From NCBI GenBank assembly GCA_032622095.1, contig CP136063.1:80019980-80083979 (forward strand): a DNA stretch of 64,000 nt, given 5' to 3'. The translations under genes and the position numbers were made by a program. The notes under the pieces are model-generated. The model was not told where the DNA came from and did not search any database. It worked only from the letters and a program-made list of their open reading frames with translations. How positions within the stretch are numbered: position 1 is the first letter of the stretch; each line of letters opens with the position of its first letter. Of this stretch, positions 11,880 through 22,790 are shown one piece after another. Origin of the DNA: Siphonodentalium dalli. Taxonomy: Eukaryota; Mollusca; Scaphopoda; Gadilida; Siphonodentaliidae.

Positions 11880-12951
11880 ACACCTCCAGATAGCAATATA
11901 CTGCATCTGAGAAGGAACTGGCAAATAAATGCTACAATGTAGATAAGTCTGCAGTGGGCAGTAATAGTTCACTATCCGATGACAAGTACACTCCCTTCCC
12001 AAGGATAAATTTATTGTCAAAACTGGAAGTCATTGAGGAGAATACTGATGGCTCCATTTCACATGGGGACATCCATTCAGCCATCTCATCAAATATGACA
12101 AGTGTCTTGTCCATACATGCATGGAGAGAGCAAAATTAATCGCTGAAGTAGGAAATGCCAGGGGGACGACAGGGGTGTATGACCTAAAGATCCCTACCAT
12201 TACCCCCTGAATGACTTCTCACATGATAGGTAATATACCCACTGGCCAACCAGCAGACAGGTTTTGAGTAATGATGACCATTACTCAAGCCAGGCATCAG
12301 CTAATTATGACCACGGCCCGAAATGCACGGCAGAACCAACCAACAAATTATGACCACAGCCACTCAAGTGACAAATACAGGGCTTGTGGCGATGACCGTT
12401 CAAATGGCGATTGAAATGAACAGAAAAGTGGCAGAATTGGAACAACGATTTGAGTTGTTGAAGGACTTAATGCGATTAAATAAACTGAGGTTCAATGATG
12501 GTGACCATCGTAGGACAAGGACTCAAAAGGGGAAAGAAGGCCCACAAGAATATGAGCCACCAATCAGTCATTACGACGGCATTGACGATAACACTGCACT
12601 GGACAGGGGGGGGGGGGGGGGGGGGGGGGGGGGTCAGTTGACATATCAAGTGATGATACATGTAGTAATTATTAATTACCGTCACACAACAGCTAATCTG
12701 GACAGTAGATTAACTGAACTTGAGCAGCAATTTGGGTTGTTTAAACTTTAAGGTTTAAAGACTTAATGCGATTAAATAACTTAAGTGCCATTGATGATGA
12801 CCATCACAGAAAAATTGCTCATGTGCAGATGCCAGACCTAGATAATTATAATGCCAGGGACGATAACTGTCATTTGACATTGGGGCAAGGAGGGGCTTCA
12901 AGTGACGATGACTGCCACTTGACTGGGAGGCCCAACTGTGGGGCCGACTGA
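11880..12951 (+). pseudogene. Decayed coding-like segment, unrecognised
   Basis: Three short plus frames (11954-12139, 12323-12751, 12766-12951) share a repeated theme: heptad-like stretches 'MNRKVAELEQRFELLKDLM' and 'LDSRLTELEQQFGLFK', and repeated Asp-Asp/His words ('DDNCHL', 'DDDCHLTG'). The same 'cttaatgcgattaaataa' DNA appears at 12467 and 12763, so the frames are probably eroded repeats of one coding unit. A run of 28 G (12606-12633) lies inside. A retroelement origin is possible but unproven. Confidence 0.25.
12606..12633 (+). repeat. Homopolymer run of 28 G
   Basis: Uninterrupted G28. Other long G-runs occur at 30134-30162 and 33213-33226. Such lengths are prone to sequencing error, so frames across them are unreliable. 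Confidence 0.9.
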
Positions 12952-14130
12952 TTCGGTGTGGCAGGGCAACCCAGTAGGCGGGTCATTGATGGCACTGCAA
13001 GGGAACTGGGAGACGCAGAGGGACGGACAGCACATGCCACTCAAGTTGTACAATAGCCAGTAGGGGTACTGGCTTTACACCTCCCCAATACAGGCTACCT
13101 GAACATGTCGCTGCTCAATCAGTAGCACCAGTCCAGCCCCATGGAATGCCCATGTACCAATTGCCACTGCCACCATGAACTGCAACGAAGCAAAAGAAAA
13201 GAGATAATAACATCACTGTGTTGAAAAACTCATAAACAGGGTGACCCAGTTTATCTACTGGACAATGCGACCAAGAAAGGCAAGTGTCAGATCTTATCCC
13301 CATTTTGAAAGGTCCGGGAGTGATAGGCAAAGTCATTATGTACTACCCCTTATCTTTTCAAGATTTTCTTCAGAAGTGAAATCCAAGTTGTCAATAACGA
13401 CCACTTGAAGTATACCATGACAAAATCTTGCCACCATGGTTGCAGAAATGTTTGCACCGATTCATGGACTCAGGTTGGGTGTCTGTGTTCAAACCAACAG
13501 GTGTGTTTGCGTATGTCATAAGCCCTATATGGGGCAAGACATGATAACATGAGATCACTGCAATGAGTGGTACCAAGGTAAGCCCAGAGGAAGGGGAGGA
13601 TATGTACCAGTATCATTGTGGTAAGTGTTAGAATTTACTATCCTTTGGTTTCAGACAAATGATGACTGATCAATACAACCACAGTGGAAGGGGAGGGCAT
13701 GTATGATATAACTAATCTTTTGTTTCAGATGAGTGATAATGATAACGAGTTGGACCTGATCCTAATGAGTGATGATGAGCCCATGCGTGTTTTAGTTCAC
13801 TGTGTACATCTGCCAAGTTGTCAACACGTGGCTTTGTGACATTCGTGTTTGGTGATTTACATTCGTTTAATACAAGCTCTGTCTGTGTAAACACTATGCG
13901 CGTTTGCCATACAGTTAATAAATCAAATTATGCTGATATATTGGTACAAATTATAGTATGAATAATCAGTATAAAGTCATAGGTTGCAAATAGCGAATAA
14001 CCGGTTACACGTCGCGGTTAACCGGCTACAAAATAGGTCAACCGTTTCAGCACTACTCTACGGACATTAGCCATAGTAGGATGGCATGATCTAGGCTTTC
14101 AGGAAAATTATGCAGATGACAAATAATAAA

Positions 14131-14200
14131 AAGTGCAGAAGGAGTCCAATTTAATGGAGGGAAATGTTCAGATAATAAGTTATTATCTGAAACTTTCCTA
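14131..14200. mobile_element. Family D palindromic MITE, copy 3, cut by the assembly gap
   Basis: Reads 'gtgcagaaggagtccaattt...gaaatgttcagataataagttattatctgaaac', matching 15537-15640 of copy D1. It stops at the N-run, so its right half is missing. Confidence 0.6.
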
Positions 14201-14300
14201 NNNNNNNNNNNNNNNNNNNNNNNNNNNNNNNNNNNNNNNNNNNNNNNNNNNNNNNNNNNNNNNNNNNNNNNNNNNNNNNNNNNNNNNNNNNNNNNNNNNN
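14201..14300. other. Assembly gap (100 N)
   Basis: Exactly 100 N, the customary placeholder for a gap of unknown size. A palindromic D element stops at its left edge and half of palindromic element A starts at its right edge. Hairpin-forming DNA is the likely cause of the break. Confidence 0.98.
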
Positions 14301-14411
14301 CGGTGAGAGCTTTCCGATGAATGGCAACAAGCCATATTTACGACTAAATCCTGAAAAGTTACCCATAATTCTGCTGTGGTTAAGCAGTCGATTAATTAGG
14401 GCATTACTGTA
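14301..14411. mobile_element. Family A palindromic MITE, copy 1 (right half)
   Basis: From 'gagagctttccgatgaatgg' to the terminal 'gggcattactgta'. The left arm is lost in the gap. It lies in the intron 56 bp before the terminal exon at 14467. Confidence 0.75.
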
Positions 14412-14466
14412 TGTGCTGATTTTATAATGAAACTCAAACTGATGCCTTACTTCAATTATATTGTAG

Positions 14467-15411
14467 AACTACTCCGAGGAACCAAAGAAATTTGTGTACC
14501 AGAGCAATAAATCGAAGGAGTTTACATCATCAAAAATGTCATTACTTCACATCTCAGACGATAACTCCGATACGTCACAAAAAACACCACCGCCAGATAA
14601 TGAAAACATGGATGACACATATGAAATGTCTGAACATCCTTATGAGGATATCGAGGAAGTTTTAAAGAAGAAACGCGAGCTTAGCCGAAAAGAGGAATTA
14701 AATAAAAAACTAAAGATGAGTAGTGACAAGATTGATAATAGTGCTTATCGCGACATTCCACAGAATATTTATTCTGGCAACAAACTTACAACATTTAATC
14801 CCGTTAAAATTCCACGGAAAGATGACGGTTATGTTTCTTCTGGTGACAAAAGTTCTGGAGTTGTATTAGATGACACCTCGTCTTCATATATGAGGGTCTC
14901 ATCATGTGACAATTTAGACCGGAGTGACGGATCAAATCCCTCAAACCAAATCTCCGCCTATACACAGTTCGGCTCTTGTGGGAATATACTGACTAACAAC
15001 CCACAAACGGATTATGTTAAAACTGATAATGTTCCTTCGTCTGGGTTTTATGGTTTTCGTAACTTGGTGGAGAACTATCCAATCACTCACGAGCAGAAGA
15101 CGCTTCCGAGACCTGGCCGCTTCGTTACTGATGGATATTGCCCATTTCTTGAAGGTGATAAACTTATCGGAAGTTTGCCATTGGAAAATTCATCTGTTAC
15201 TCAACATGGATCATCATCATCTAACTCTCCACAATCTGTCTCCGTTACCGGTGGTGATTCGTATGTTCCGAATGTTAACATATTGACAAGTACACCATCA
15301 ACTACCGACAGTGAAACCTATGTGCCAACAAAGGACATCATAAAGAAGCTACCTGCAGAATATTTCAAAGACAGGAAACACCACCCCGATATGCAACTGA
15401 CTGAGTTATAA
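14467..15411 (+). CDS. Terminal exon of an unrecognised gene; receptor-tail-like product
   Basis: The open frame runs in one phase from an intron-like 'ttcaattatattgtag' acceptor (AG at 14465-14466) to TAA at 15409-15411: 314 codons. The acceptor's own TAG is in frame, so coding begins right after it (AAC TAC TCC..., phase 0). The product is hydrophilic and rich in Ser, Thr, Asp and Asn, with no membrane segment or folded domain. Tyr-centred motifs are spread along it: DTYEMS, HPYEDIEEV, DDGYVSSG, SSYMRVS, TDGYCPF, GDSYVPN and SETYVPT. Near residue 65 lies a basic stretch (LKKKRELSRKEELNKKLK). Such a tail would suit the cytoplasmic end of a cytokine- or kinase-associated receptor, but I do not recognise the family and the function is inference. 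Upstream exons are not identified; they lie further left or outside. MITE D1 begins 14 nt after the stop. Confidence 0.6.
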   Translation, partial: NYSEEPKKFVYQSNKSKEFTSSKMSLLHISDDNSDTSQKTPPPDNENMDDTYEMSEHPYEDIEEVLKKKRELSRKEELNKKLKMSSDKIDNSAYRDIPQNIYSGNKLTTFNPVKIPRKDDGYVSSGDKSSGVVLDDTSSSYMRVSSCDNLDRSDGSNPSNQISAYTQFGSCGNILTNNPQTDYVKTDNVPSSGFYGFRNLVENYPITHEQKTLPRPGRFVTDGYCPFLEGDKLIGSLPLENSSVTQHGSSSSNSPQSVSVTGGDSYVPNVNILTSTPSTTDSETYVPTKDIIKKLPAEYFKDRKHHPDMQLTEL

Positions 15412-15425
15412 TGATGATATATCAA

Positions 15426-15677
15426 CCCATTCTATACTAAATCAGTTCTCCCATTCAGTTATAAAAGTATACAACGGAACGGTCTATTATTCATTTTGAG
15501 AGATGTTAAGGTGATAAAAGCAGACAAATAAATAAAAGTGCAGAAGGAGCCCTATTTATCGAGGGAAATGTTCAGATAATAAGTTCAACAAACGACTTAT
15601 GGTCGTTTGTTGAACTTATTATTTGAACATTTCCTATCGGATAACTACTCATCAATGATGATTTAGTATAGAAAGGG
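15426..15677. mobile_element. TTAA-type MITE, family D, copy 1
   Basis: Left end CCCATTCTATACTAAATCA and right end TGATTTAGTATAGAAAGGG are inverted repeats. The right flank is TTAA (15678-15681), shared with element C3; the left flank is the variant TCAA (15422-15425). A central palindrome 'gttcaacaaacgac/gtcgtttgttgaac' lies at 15582-15617. The CCC...GGG ends on TTAA are like piggyBac termini; the affiliation is inference. Confidence 0.65.
15527..15536 (+). promoter_or_regulatory. Overlapping AATAAA poly(A) signals inside MITE D1
   Basis: AATAAA at 15527-15532 and again at 15531-15536, about 116 nt after the stop codon of the exon at 14467-15411. No earlier AATAAA is seen after the stop, so this is the first available signal for that gene. 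Confidence 0.45.
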
Positions 15678-15681
15678 TTAA

Positions 15682-16420
15682 AGATCCACTGTCCGATTTG
15701 AGTTTCCTTGTTACAACAACAAAAGTATTTCTTCAAAAGCCATGTTGGTGATAAATATTAGTTTATCACCAGTAAATAATCACAACAATACGAAGTATCA
15801 TAGTTGACAAAAAAGTCATATACTAAAAAATATTCATGGCAATTTGAATGCCAAGCAAGTGTGGTTGACCAATTTAATATATGATGACCCCCCAGGTTCG
15901 AACTAGAATTTCCAAGCATGTGTCATCACAAACGTCTACTTGCATGTGTATAATCACCATGGTGTTATCAATTGTCTATTTTCCTGAATGAAATGGATTA
16001 CTGATTCAGGAATATGTGTAATGTATGTATATGCACGCCAACTATCACAAGATATAGAGTATACAATCAAATTGGTTCTGGCAATATTTTTCATCATGTT
16101 TTAGTCTGAAAATCATTAATATACAGTAATGCCCTAAGTAATCGACTCCTTAACCACAGCAGAATTATGGGTAACTTTTCAGGATTTAGTCGGAAATATG
16201 GCTTGTTGCCATTCCGATGAATGACAACAAGCCATATTTCCAACTAAATCATGAAAAGTTACCCATAATTCTGCTGTGATTAAGGAGTCGATTACTTAGG
16301 GCAGTACTGTAGCTCTGAGCTTTGAAAGCTAGGTGACTTCTTCAAATAAAAAAAAGATTTTGTTCTCCTTGCAAGCCAAAGAAATAGTAATTTTGGGGTC
16401 TCAAATCGGAGTGTGGATCT
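15682..16420. mobile_element. TTAA-flanked MITE, family C, copy 3, carrying a family A insertion
   Basis: Ends AGATCCACTGTCCGATTTGA and TCAAATCGGAGTGTGGATCT are inverted repeats between TTAA at 15678-15681 and 16421-16424. Family words 'aagccaaagaaatagtaatttt' (near 16374) and 'ctctgagcttt' are present. The 190 bp palindrome A at 16122-16311 lies inside, which accounts for its larger size (739 bp). Confidence 0.65.
16122..16311. mobile_element. Family A palindromic MITE, copy 2
   Basis: Begins TACAGTAATGCCCTAAGTAA and ends with the complement ...CAGTACTGTA. The two arms pair along nearly their whole length, so one strand folds into a single hairpin. TA at both ends fits a Tc1/mariner-type target. 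It is nested in C3. Confidence 0.8.
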
Positions 16421-16640
16421 TTAATACATGTATCATCATAATTAGTCCAAGTTTTCTTCGACGAGAATCAGCTAGTGAAATTTGTAGGGATATTGTTGGT
16501 TTATGTCTAAGTACTGTTGCCTTGCTCTTCTATAGCAGACAAGTGTAAATCACTCGCTCATCTAAAATCACGAATGACGGTAATCATATGTCACAATTGT
16601 GACAGTAAACCGGTTTATTCCATAGAAAGCATTATATTTG

Positions 16641-16795
16641 TACAAGCCTTGAAATAGGGTGTCTGTCATTTGCAGAATGAGGTGCCCAGAGGGTGAATTT
16701 GGTGATGCTAGCCCACTATGCGGGGTAGCATCACTAAATTCACCCTCTGGGGACCTCATTCTGCAAATGACAGACACCCTATTTCAAGGCTTGTA
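16641..16795. repeat. Family P palindrome, copy 1
   Basis: A compact palindrome from 'tacaagccttgaaataggg' to 'ccctatttcaaggcttgta' with the family word 'tttgcagaatgagg' and 'agggtgaattt' in both arms. The centre 'gctagcccactatgcggggtagc' is the only unpaired part. Short frames on both strands mirror each other and are not genes. Confidence 0.8.
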
Positions 16796-17221
16796 TTTGT
16801 ACTTAACTCCACTAGAGTTTTCTGCTGAAAGTAGCAATTTAATGTGAAAAATATATTTATCACAATGTTTACATAAATCCAAAAGAAAACAAACTCATTT
16901 GACCTTGCGAATGTCATAGCAATTAGGGTATTCTCTAGATGTATTAACAAACAGATGTTCCTATTTACAAATCATGTGTATAATTTAACACGTCAGTTAG
17001 ATGATAACACATCATTATGACCGCAAGATCTTACTCTTTCCAATAAATGTAGCATTTTGTATTGATTTGCATGATAAAGTCAATTAAAATTAATGAAAAA
17101 TCCCACCAATGGATCTGTGCATAAGGTCCACAAAAGAAGAGTGAGCCAACTGTACTTCGATGTAAACCAGTGCTATCCCTACTGATATCACTAGCTGATT
17201 TACGTAGAAGAAAACCTGGAC

Positions 17222-17833
17222 TACAGTAATGCCCTAAATAATCGACTCCTTAACCCTTTACCCAACAAACCGGCCAAAACCGGCCAAATAAAGCTTCAAC
17301 AGCCTAAATATCTTCGGTCTGTCTCAATAGAACCATACAAATATGGATATCATTCGAACCGGCTCCTTGACCACATTGTGATAGTTACAGTTATGCCCTG
17401 TGCCAATGCATTCTCTTATATATGCGAGTCGACCATAGGTCGCCTCGCATATATAAGAGAATGCATTGGCCTAAAAAAAATCTTTTTTTAACACTTTTTA
17501 CCATTTTTTCTTACATTCTTTAACAATTTTATAATTTTTAATGTGTTAAGCCAATGCATTCTCTTATATATGCGAGGCGACCTATGGTCGACTCGCATAT
17601 ATAAGAGAATGCATTGGCACAGGGCCATTCTGTTGGGTAAAGGGTTAACCATAGCAGAATTATGGGTAACTTTTCAGGATTTAGTCGGAAATATGGCTTG
17701 TTGCCATTCATTGGAAAGCTATCACTGAGAGCTTTCCGATGAATGGCAACAAGCCATATTTCCGAATAAATCCTGAAAAATTACCCATAATTCTGCTATG
17801 GTTAAGGAGTCGATTATTTAGGGCATTACTATA
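17222..17833. mobile_element. Family A palindromic MITE, copy 3, split by B1
   Basis: Left end TACAGTAATGCCCTAAATAA at 17222. The element is interrupted in its 'ctccTTAAcc' sequence by element B1, then resumes at 17649 ('ccatagcagaattatggg') and continues to 'gggcattactata' at 17833. Without B1 and one TTAA it is ~217 bp, the same size as the intact copies. Confidence 0.85.
17254..17644. mobile_element. TTAA-flanked palindromic MITE, family B, copy 1
   Basis: Ends CCCTTTACCCAACA and TGTTGGGTAAAGGG lie between TTAA at 17250-17253 and 17645-17648. Two internal palindromes, each 'ccaatgcattctcttatatatgcgag', a short centre and the complement, are separated by 'taacactttttaccatttttt...'. It is nearly the reverse complement of copy 2 (55738-56119). 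The uninterrupted A copies give the empty site: 'ctccTTAAccac'. Confidence 0.9.
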
Positions 17834-17967
17834 TATATAAATTGATATGCACATAAATTTCATATATGCCAGAATAACTATAGTGCAGTTCTAAATAATG
17901 TATTGTGTGAATGTGATAAAATGATATTGGATGCTTTAAGTGTGCCGAAATTCTATTATACCTTTAA

Positions 17968-18208
17968 CCCTTTCATGATGGGAAGCTGCTCTGGTGCAGC
18001 ATTAAAAATCCTGTGCCAGTGCAGTCTCTTATATATGTGAGTCTCCCGTGGGGAGTCTGGCATATATAAGAGAATGCACAGGCTTACAAGGTCAAGGTGC
18101 ATATTGTTAGGCCAATGTATTCTCTTGTAAAATGAGAGGCTCCCTGTGGGAGAATGCATTGGCACAGGGTTTTTCGCAAAATTTCAGGAAGCTCCAGTCA
18201 TGGAACGG
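17968..18208. mobile_element. TTAA-flanked B-related MITE (B'), copy 1
   Basis: TTAA at 17964-17967 and 18209-18212. The left end CCCTTTCATGATGGG and right end ...CAGTCATGGAACGG are loose inverted repeats. Two divergent copies of the 'gcattctcttatatatg' palindrome are inside. It is shorter (241 bp) and more decayed than family B. Confidence 0.6.
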
Positions 18209-18215
18209 TTAATAG

Positions 18216-19500
18216 GACTATATGAAATTCATCATGTTGGAATAAAATAAATTTTATTTAAATGTTAATATTTTATAATAACAATATCTCTTAGTTATTT
18301 ACTTACTGGAACCTATACCTTCTGAATATAGTTGGAATTTTGATGAGGTCTTTTATGGAAAAGCATGTAAGCCATTCCTTGTGGCATGCATACAAGTTTG
18401 ATTGTACATATATGACTAGACACTGGCTCTATGGGGCTACATTGTTCCACTTTGCACGCCATCATGATATGAGAAACCAGTGCAATCCATCCGCCATTAT
18501 TACATCAACCTGGCTATTTTCAGCATGAGTCGTGACGTAATAATTTACAACTGGAAATTGCAAATATTCCTCTATACACGTCACTGTAAACAATGAAACT
18601 TGAACTGTTTATGTGCTCCGTTTTGCAAAACAACTATAAACGGTGATACAAAAGGCTACGTGAAACATCTCAGAAACAAGATGTCTATGTTTAGACAATC
18701 TTTTTTAAAGTTTTTGGTTTATTTCAGCTGTAGTTTATTGCTGTCGGAACCGATCGACTGCAGCCCAAAATGTCAAATAGCAGAGCAATGGATTGTCATA
18801 GAGCCAGCATGTAGTCTAGCCTGATTATAAGCATTACGTCAAGAATATTGCCCTAAAATAATTTAAAGTTATCAACTCATTTGAGTTTGTGATGGACAAA
18901 ATGACCAGAATGGGTTTTTCCCTGATCTTAGTAAATTTAACTATATACATGTAATGATGGGATTACACATATTCTACATCAAAGTTTTTTTTTGTTCTTT
19001 TTTAAATAAAACGCACAATAATATTCCCAGCTTTAATAACAGGTGTGGTCACTGACTATATATGCAGTCACTATCGTGTTCAGAGAAATCCATGAAATTA
19101 ATTTTTCTACGACTCAATCTTTTAGATTGAAAGTTCTAGACCAAATAAAATCTGCAAATAGCGGCCTGCGTTTGGCTCTTACACAGTAAAATAAAAAAAA
19201 TACATACAAAGTGACAAATTTATCCTCAAAAGATTGTTTATTTAGTGATTTGTTTCTCTGAGTATTTCCCACTATTTTGACCTACTCGATATCGGTATAA
19301 CCTATACCCAATAGTAATTTTTTCAGTCATTTTGACCTAATCCGTGCAGACAATTATAATCAGACTTGATGCAATACCAACGAATATGTCAAATTAAAAC
19401 CCACAAGGAGCAGTGAGTACTTGCAGACAATGAACTGATGACACAAATTGTACTGTTCACCAGCTACCCTACCGCCAAATTAGGATCCGTGCTCTTCAGG
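18216..19500. other. No gene recognised
   Basis: A 48-codon plus frame from ATG 18681 to 18824 starts with a hydrophobic stretch (FLKFLVYFSCSLLL) that could be a signal peptide followed by Cys residues. It is too short and isolated to call a gene. No repeat family from elsewhere in the window is seen. Confidence 0.3.
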
Positions 19501-19525
19501 TCTGAATATATGGTGCTGAAAATTT

Positions 19526-19618
19526 GCAGAATGAGGTCCCCAGATGGTGAATTTAGTGATGCTACCCCACACTGCAGGCTAGCATCACTAAATTAATCCT
19601 CTGGGGACCTCATTCTGC
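19526..19618. repeat. Family P palindrome, copy 2 (core only)
   Basis: 'gcagaatgaggtccccaga' and its complement '...ggggacctcattctgc' flank 'gatgctaccccacactgcaggctagcatc'. It lacks the outer 'caagcc' segments of copy 1. Confidence 0.7.
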
Positions 19619-19974
19619 TGAGGCCTCATCTTCTCTAGAAAGTATCTTTATTATTCTGAATGATCAAAAACATTTTCGACATGACAGGAATGTTTGGCGA
19701 TCATATGAATCAGCTGACCATTGGTAACTATTAAATAGCGACCAAAGTTTTCAGTTTTCCATTTTACAATATAACCCCCCCCCCCCCCCCCCAGAATGTG
19801 CATGATTATGAACTACCTACCAAATTCGATCTTTTCTTGATGTGTAAATTTGACTGTATGAGGTTAATTGCCTATAGATAGGCAAGGTGATAAAAAGCCA
19901 ACTGTGCTTGAAAAATGGTTGTGATTGTTTTTATTGTCTTTTAAAATTTAAGTGTTTCTGTATTAGACCCAGAC

Positions 19975-20697
19975 ATAAGAGTTTGTCGTTAAGAAAGCGA
20001 GTAAAAGATATAGATTAATAAAAATTTATATATAGTGGATCTACAACGAGTCCCCAGTTTATAGCGGAATTTACAAAACGAGTCCAGTAAATTAGGTCTG
20101 GACCGAGCCTTTGGCGAGATTCAGACCTAATTTACTGGACGAGTTTTGTAAATTCCGCTATAAACTGGGGACAAGTTGTAGATTCTATTTATTACATGAT
20201 CCAAAACACCGACAAAACATTCTTAAATCAACAAATAGGACGTGAAACTTAAGATCGGCTTCTATTAGGCATGCGATGACGTTTCACTGAACTATGCATT
20301 GTTTGTCCGCGTAAAGAAATAGTCCCAGATAAATAAAGACTCTTTGGCATATTTAATAGCGTATATTTAATGACATAACTTTTCAAACTCTTTATTCATT
20401 ATAGTTTGTTGGAAAAATATCGGAAGCCATAGTATTTTAAGACGTAGCGTACGGAATGTAAACATATGAGAAACCGGAAGTCAAATGTCACCTGGCACTA
20501 TTTCCTGTTATTAAACGAACGTTTAATATCACAATTTATAGAATGGGTTTATTGAATGGAATAATGGTAGTATCATGTAATAAAAATAATTATGAAGCAT
20601 TTAATATGTCACTAGCGATGTGTTCGTTAAAGTGGCACCCTCATTTTTATTAATATTTTTTGTTTTTTGTTTTTTACTTAACGACAAGCCCCTGTGC
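19975..20697. mobile_element. Probable MITE X with internal palindrome
   Basis: The inverted ends 'gtttgtcgttaag' (19982) and 'cttaacgacaagc' (20679) bracket a strong palindrome at 20035-20186 (arms starting 'gtccccagtttatagcgga'; centre 'ggaccgagcctttggcgag'). A further inverted pair 'ttattacatgat / atcatgtaataa' lies at 20189 and 20571. Element limits and target duplication are unclear. Confidence 0.4.
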
Positions 20698-20699
20698 CC

Positions 20700-21221
20700 T
20701 GAGACTTCTACGGCTGAAATGTAGTCACGAGGGTCTAGACTAATGTTAATTTCCAGTTATATAAACTTGAACCTGAACAAATCATGCTACATGTCCCACT
20801 AATACTGTTGTGTTCCAAATCAATTTGCAGAGCGGAAATCCTGATAAATTTTAATAAACATGCAGATGGAAATAAACATACATGCAGCTTAAGAAGGTTT
20901 GGGGCAAGATCCTAGTGACACCCCCCCCACCCTTATTTGGAACACTAGAGGACCCACTAATACTAGGTCAAACAGCATGACATATCAATCAGTTAATCGA
21001 TTTCAATGTTAGTTGGTTTGTTTATGAAGTTATCACAGGTTTACTGTAGATTTAACCCCTGGTCTGGACCCGTGGACCGTGACTAGCCAATGACTGCCTC
21101 AACGGTACTCCATCTCATTTTTAAAGTTATGTGTAATATCCTTACAATAATTAAATAAAAGACTGATACTTAATTGTGAAATTTGTGAATAATTATGAAA
21201 ATCTTGCCTCTTGTAACTTCA
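20700..21221. other. No gene or repeat recognised
   Basis: Ordinary AT-rich DNA with a short C-run near 20921. Nothing supportable on either strand. Confidence 0.4.
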
Positions 21222-21717
21222 TATATTTACATACTAAGTGTTGTCATCACTAAATCCAGCATTCTGATTGGTCGGCGCCCACGTGGCTAGTTGCAGTTAT
21301 TTCTCGGTGAATGCGCAATGGCTCATAACACCATCGATACGTCATTGGATTTGGAAAGACGAACGCGTAATGTTTTGGGCGCATTTGGACTCGCGCAGGA
21401 TTGACTTAATAAATCATCGGGTTTCAATATGAAGAGAAATTGTTCCTATTAACTTTTGCCAAGGGTGCTATTGGGTATTTTGGCTGTTTTTGTCACGATA
21501 CACTTTTCGATTTAAATACATTTACAAAAGTGGCTTTTTCGCTAAATGTATATAAATATAAGGATTACCTGTCATGTGGACTAATTTTATGGAGATGTAA
21601 CTGTGAGGTAAGTGGTCATAACTTGTATGTAAACCCTTCGGGTTTTACACAAGTTATGTCCACTTACCTCACGGTTACATCTCCATAAAAACAGTCCACA
21701 TGACAGTTAATCCTTAT
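21222..21717. mobile_element. Repeat family E, copy 1 (uninterrupted)
   Basis: Closely matches 47452-48448 from 'tatatttacatactaagtg' to 'gttaatccttat'. The right third is a palindrome with arms 'aaggattacctgtcatgtgga' and 'tccacatgacagttaatcct', centred on 'aacccttcgggttt' (21632). This copy has the plain sequence 'cctaTTAActtttgcc' at 21445-21460, where copy 2 contains element C5. The 82-codon frame across it is a repeat frame. Confidence 0.8.
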
Positions 21718-22129
21718 GTATTTCCTTACAGGCTTCGCAATCATAATCAGGAATCAAGTGGCGTCAAGAATATGAATACCACAAAATATAAATGGCAGGT
21801 TGTTTGAAAATATAAAGAAAACAAAAATATAATTTACTGTATAAATGATATTAAATAATTTTAATTCTCAGTTGAAAAATTGCTGTAACTCATGTAAAAA
21901 TTCCAACCTGGCTCATATTTTTGGTTGAGAAACACGCATACCATATTTTATTCAGATCAAATAATCCAAACTGGTATTAATTGGAAATCAAAATGTAATC
22001 AAATTGGGCAAATTCTAAGTCAAATGAAAGTGTCAATGACACTGTAGCTCAGCTTGGGGAGGCATTGATAATTTTATGCTGAGCGGTCAATAGAATGATA
22101 AAAAAGTTTCAATTAAGGGATTGTATCGT

Positions 22130-22790
22130 GCAGATGGAATTATTTACATTTGAAACATTTCTCCAATAAATGTGGGCTGCAGGGTGTGCCATTGGATTCA
22201 AATATGAAATCCGAGATGGGTGCTGGTGGCCATGTTTTTGAACAAATTTCAGAAAAATTGGGACAGCTCCCATCTAGAGGTCACCCCGAAGAACCATATG
22301 AAGTTTGGTGATTATCAGAAGAAGGGATTTGGCATGTAGGGTGTGCTGAAGGATTTAGTCATGAAAAGAGTAAAATCCACTGGCGGCCATGTTTGCCACT
22401 GGTGGCCATGTTTTTCAATTAAATTAGGAAACATTTGATGGCTCCCATCTAGTAGTCACCCAGAAGATCCATATGAAGTTTGATGATGATCAAATGAAGG
22501 ATGTGGTCTGTAGGGTTTGCCAAAGGAGTTAGTCATGCAAATAGTAAAATCCAAAATGGCTGCCATCGGCCATGTTTCTCAACGAAATTCGGAAAAAAAT
22601 GATAGCTCCTATTTAGCGGTGATACTAAACATGCCTGTAAATTTTTTAATTATTTTTTCTGATAAATGCGGGCTGCAGGGTGTGCCATGATTCCAATTGG
22701 ATATCCAAGATGGCTGCTGGTGGCCATGTTTTTTAACAAATTTCAGAAAAAATTGTTGGCTTCCATTTAGATGTCATCCCGACAATGGGC
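22130..22790. repeat. Tandem ~170-190 bp repeat (S190), about four units
   Basis: Each unit carries 'gggctgcagggtgtgcc', 'ccaagatggctgctggtggccatg', 'gctcccatctagaggtcacccc' and 'atgaagtttggtgatgatc'. Units also occur at 31200-31560, 32045-32290, 33300-33660 and 34145-34390. No protein is encoded. Confidence 0.75.

Noticed and set aside
12323-12751. A real coiled-coil gene
   Set aside because: The frame runs through G28 and repeats its own segments; stops separate the pieces, so it is listed only as a decayed segment.
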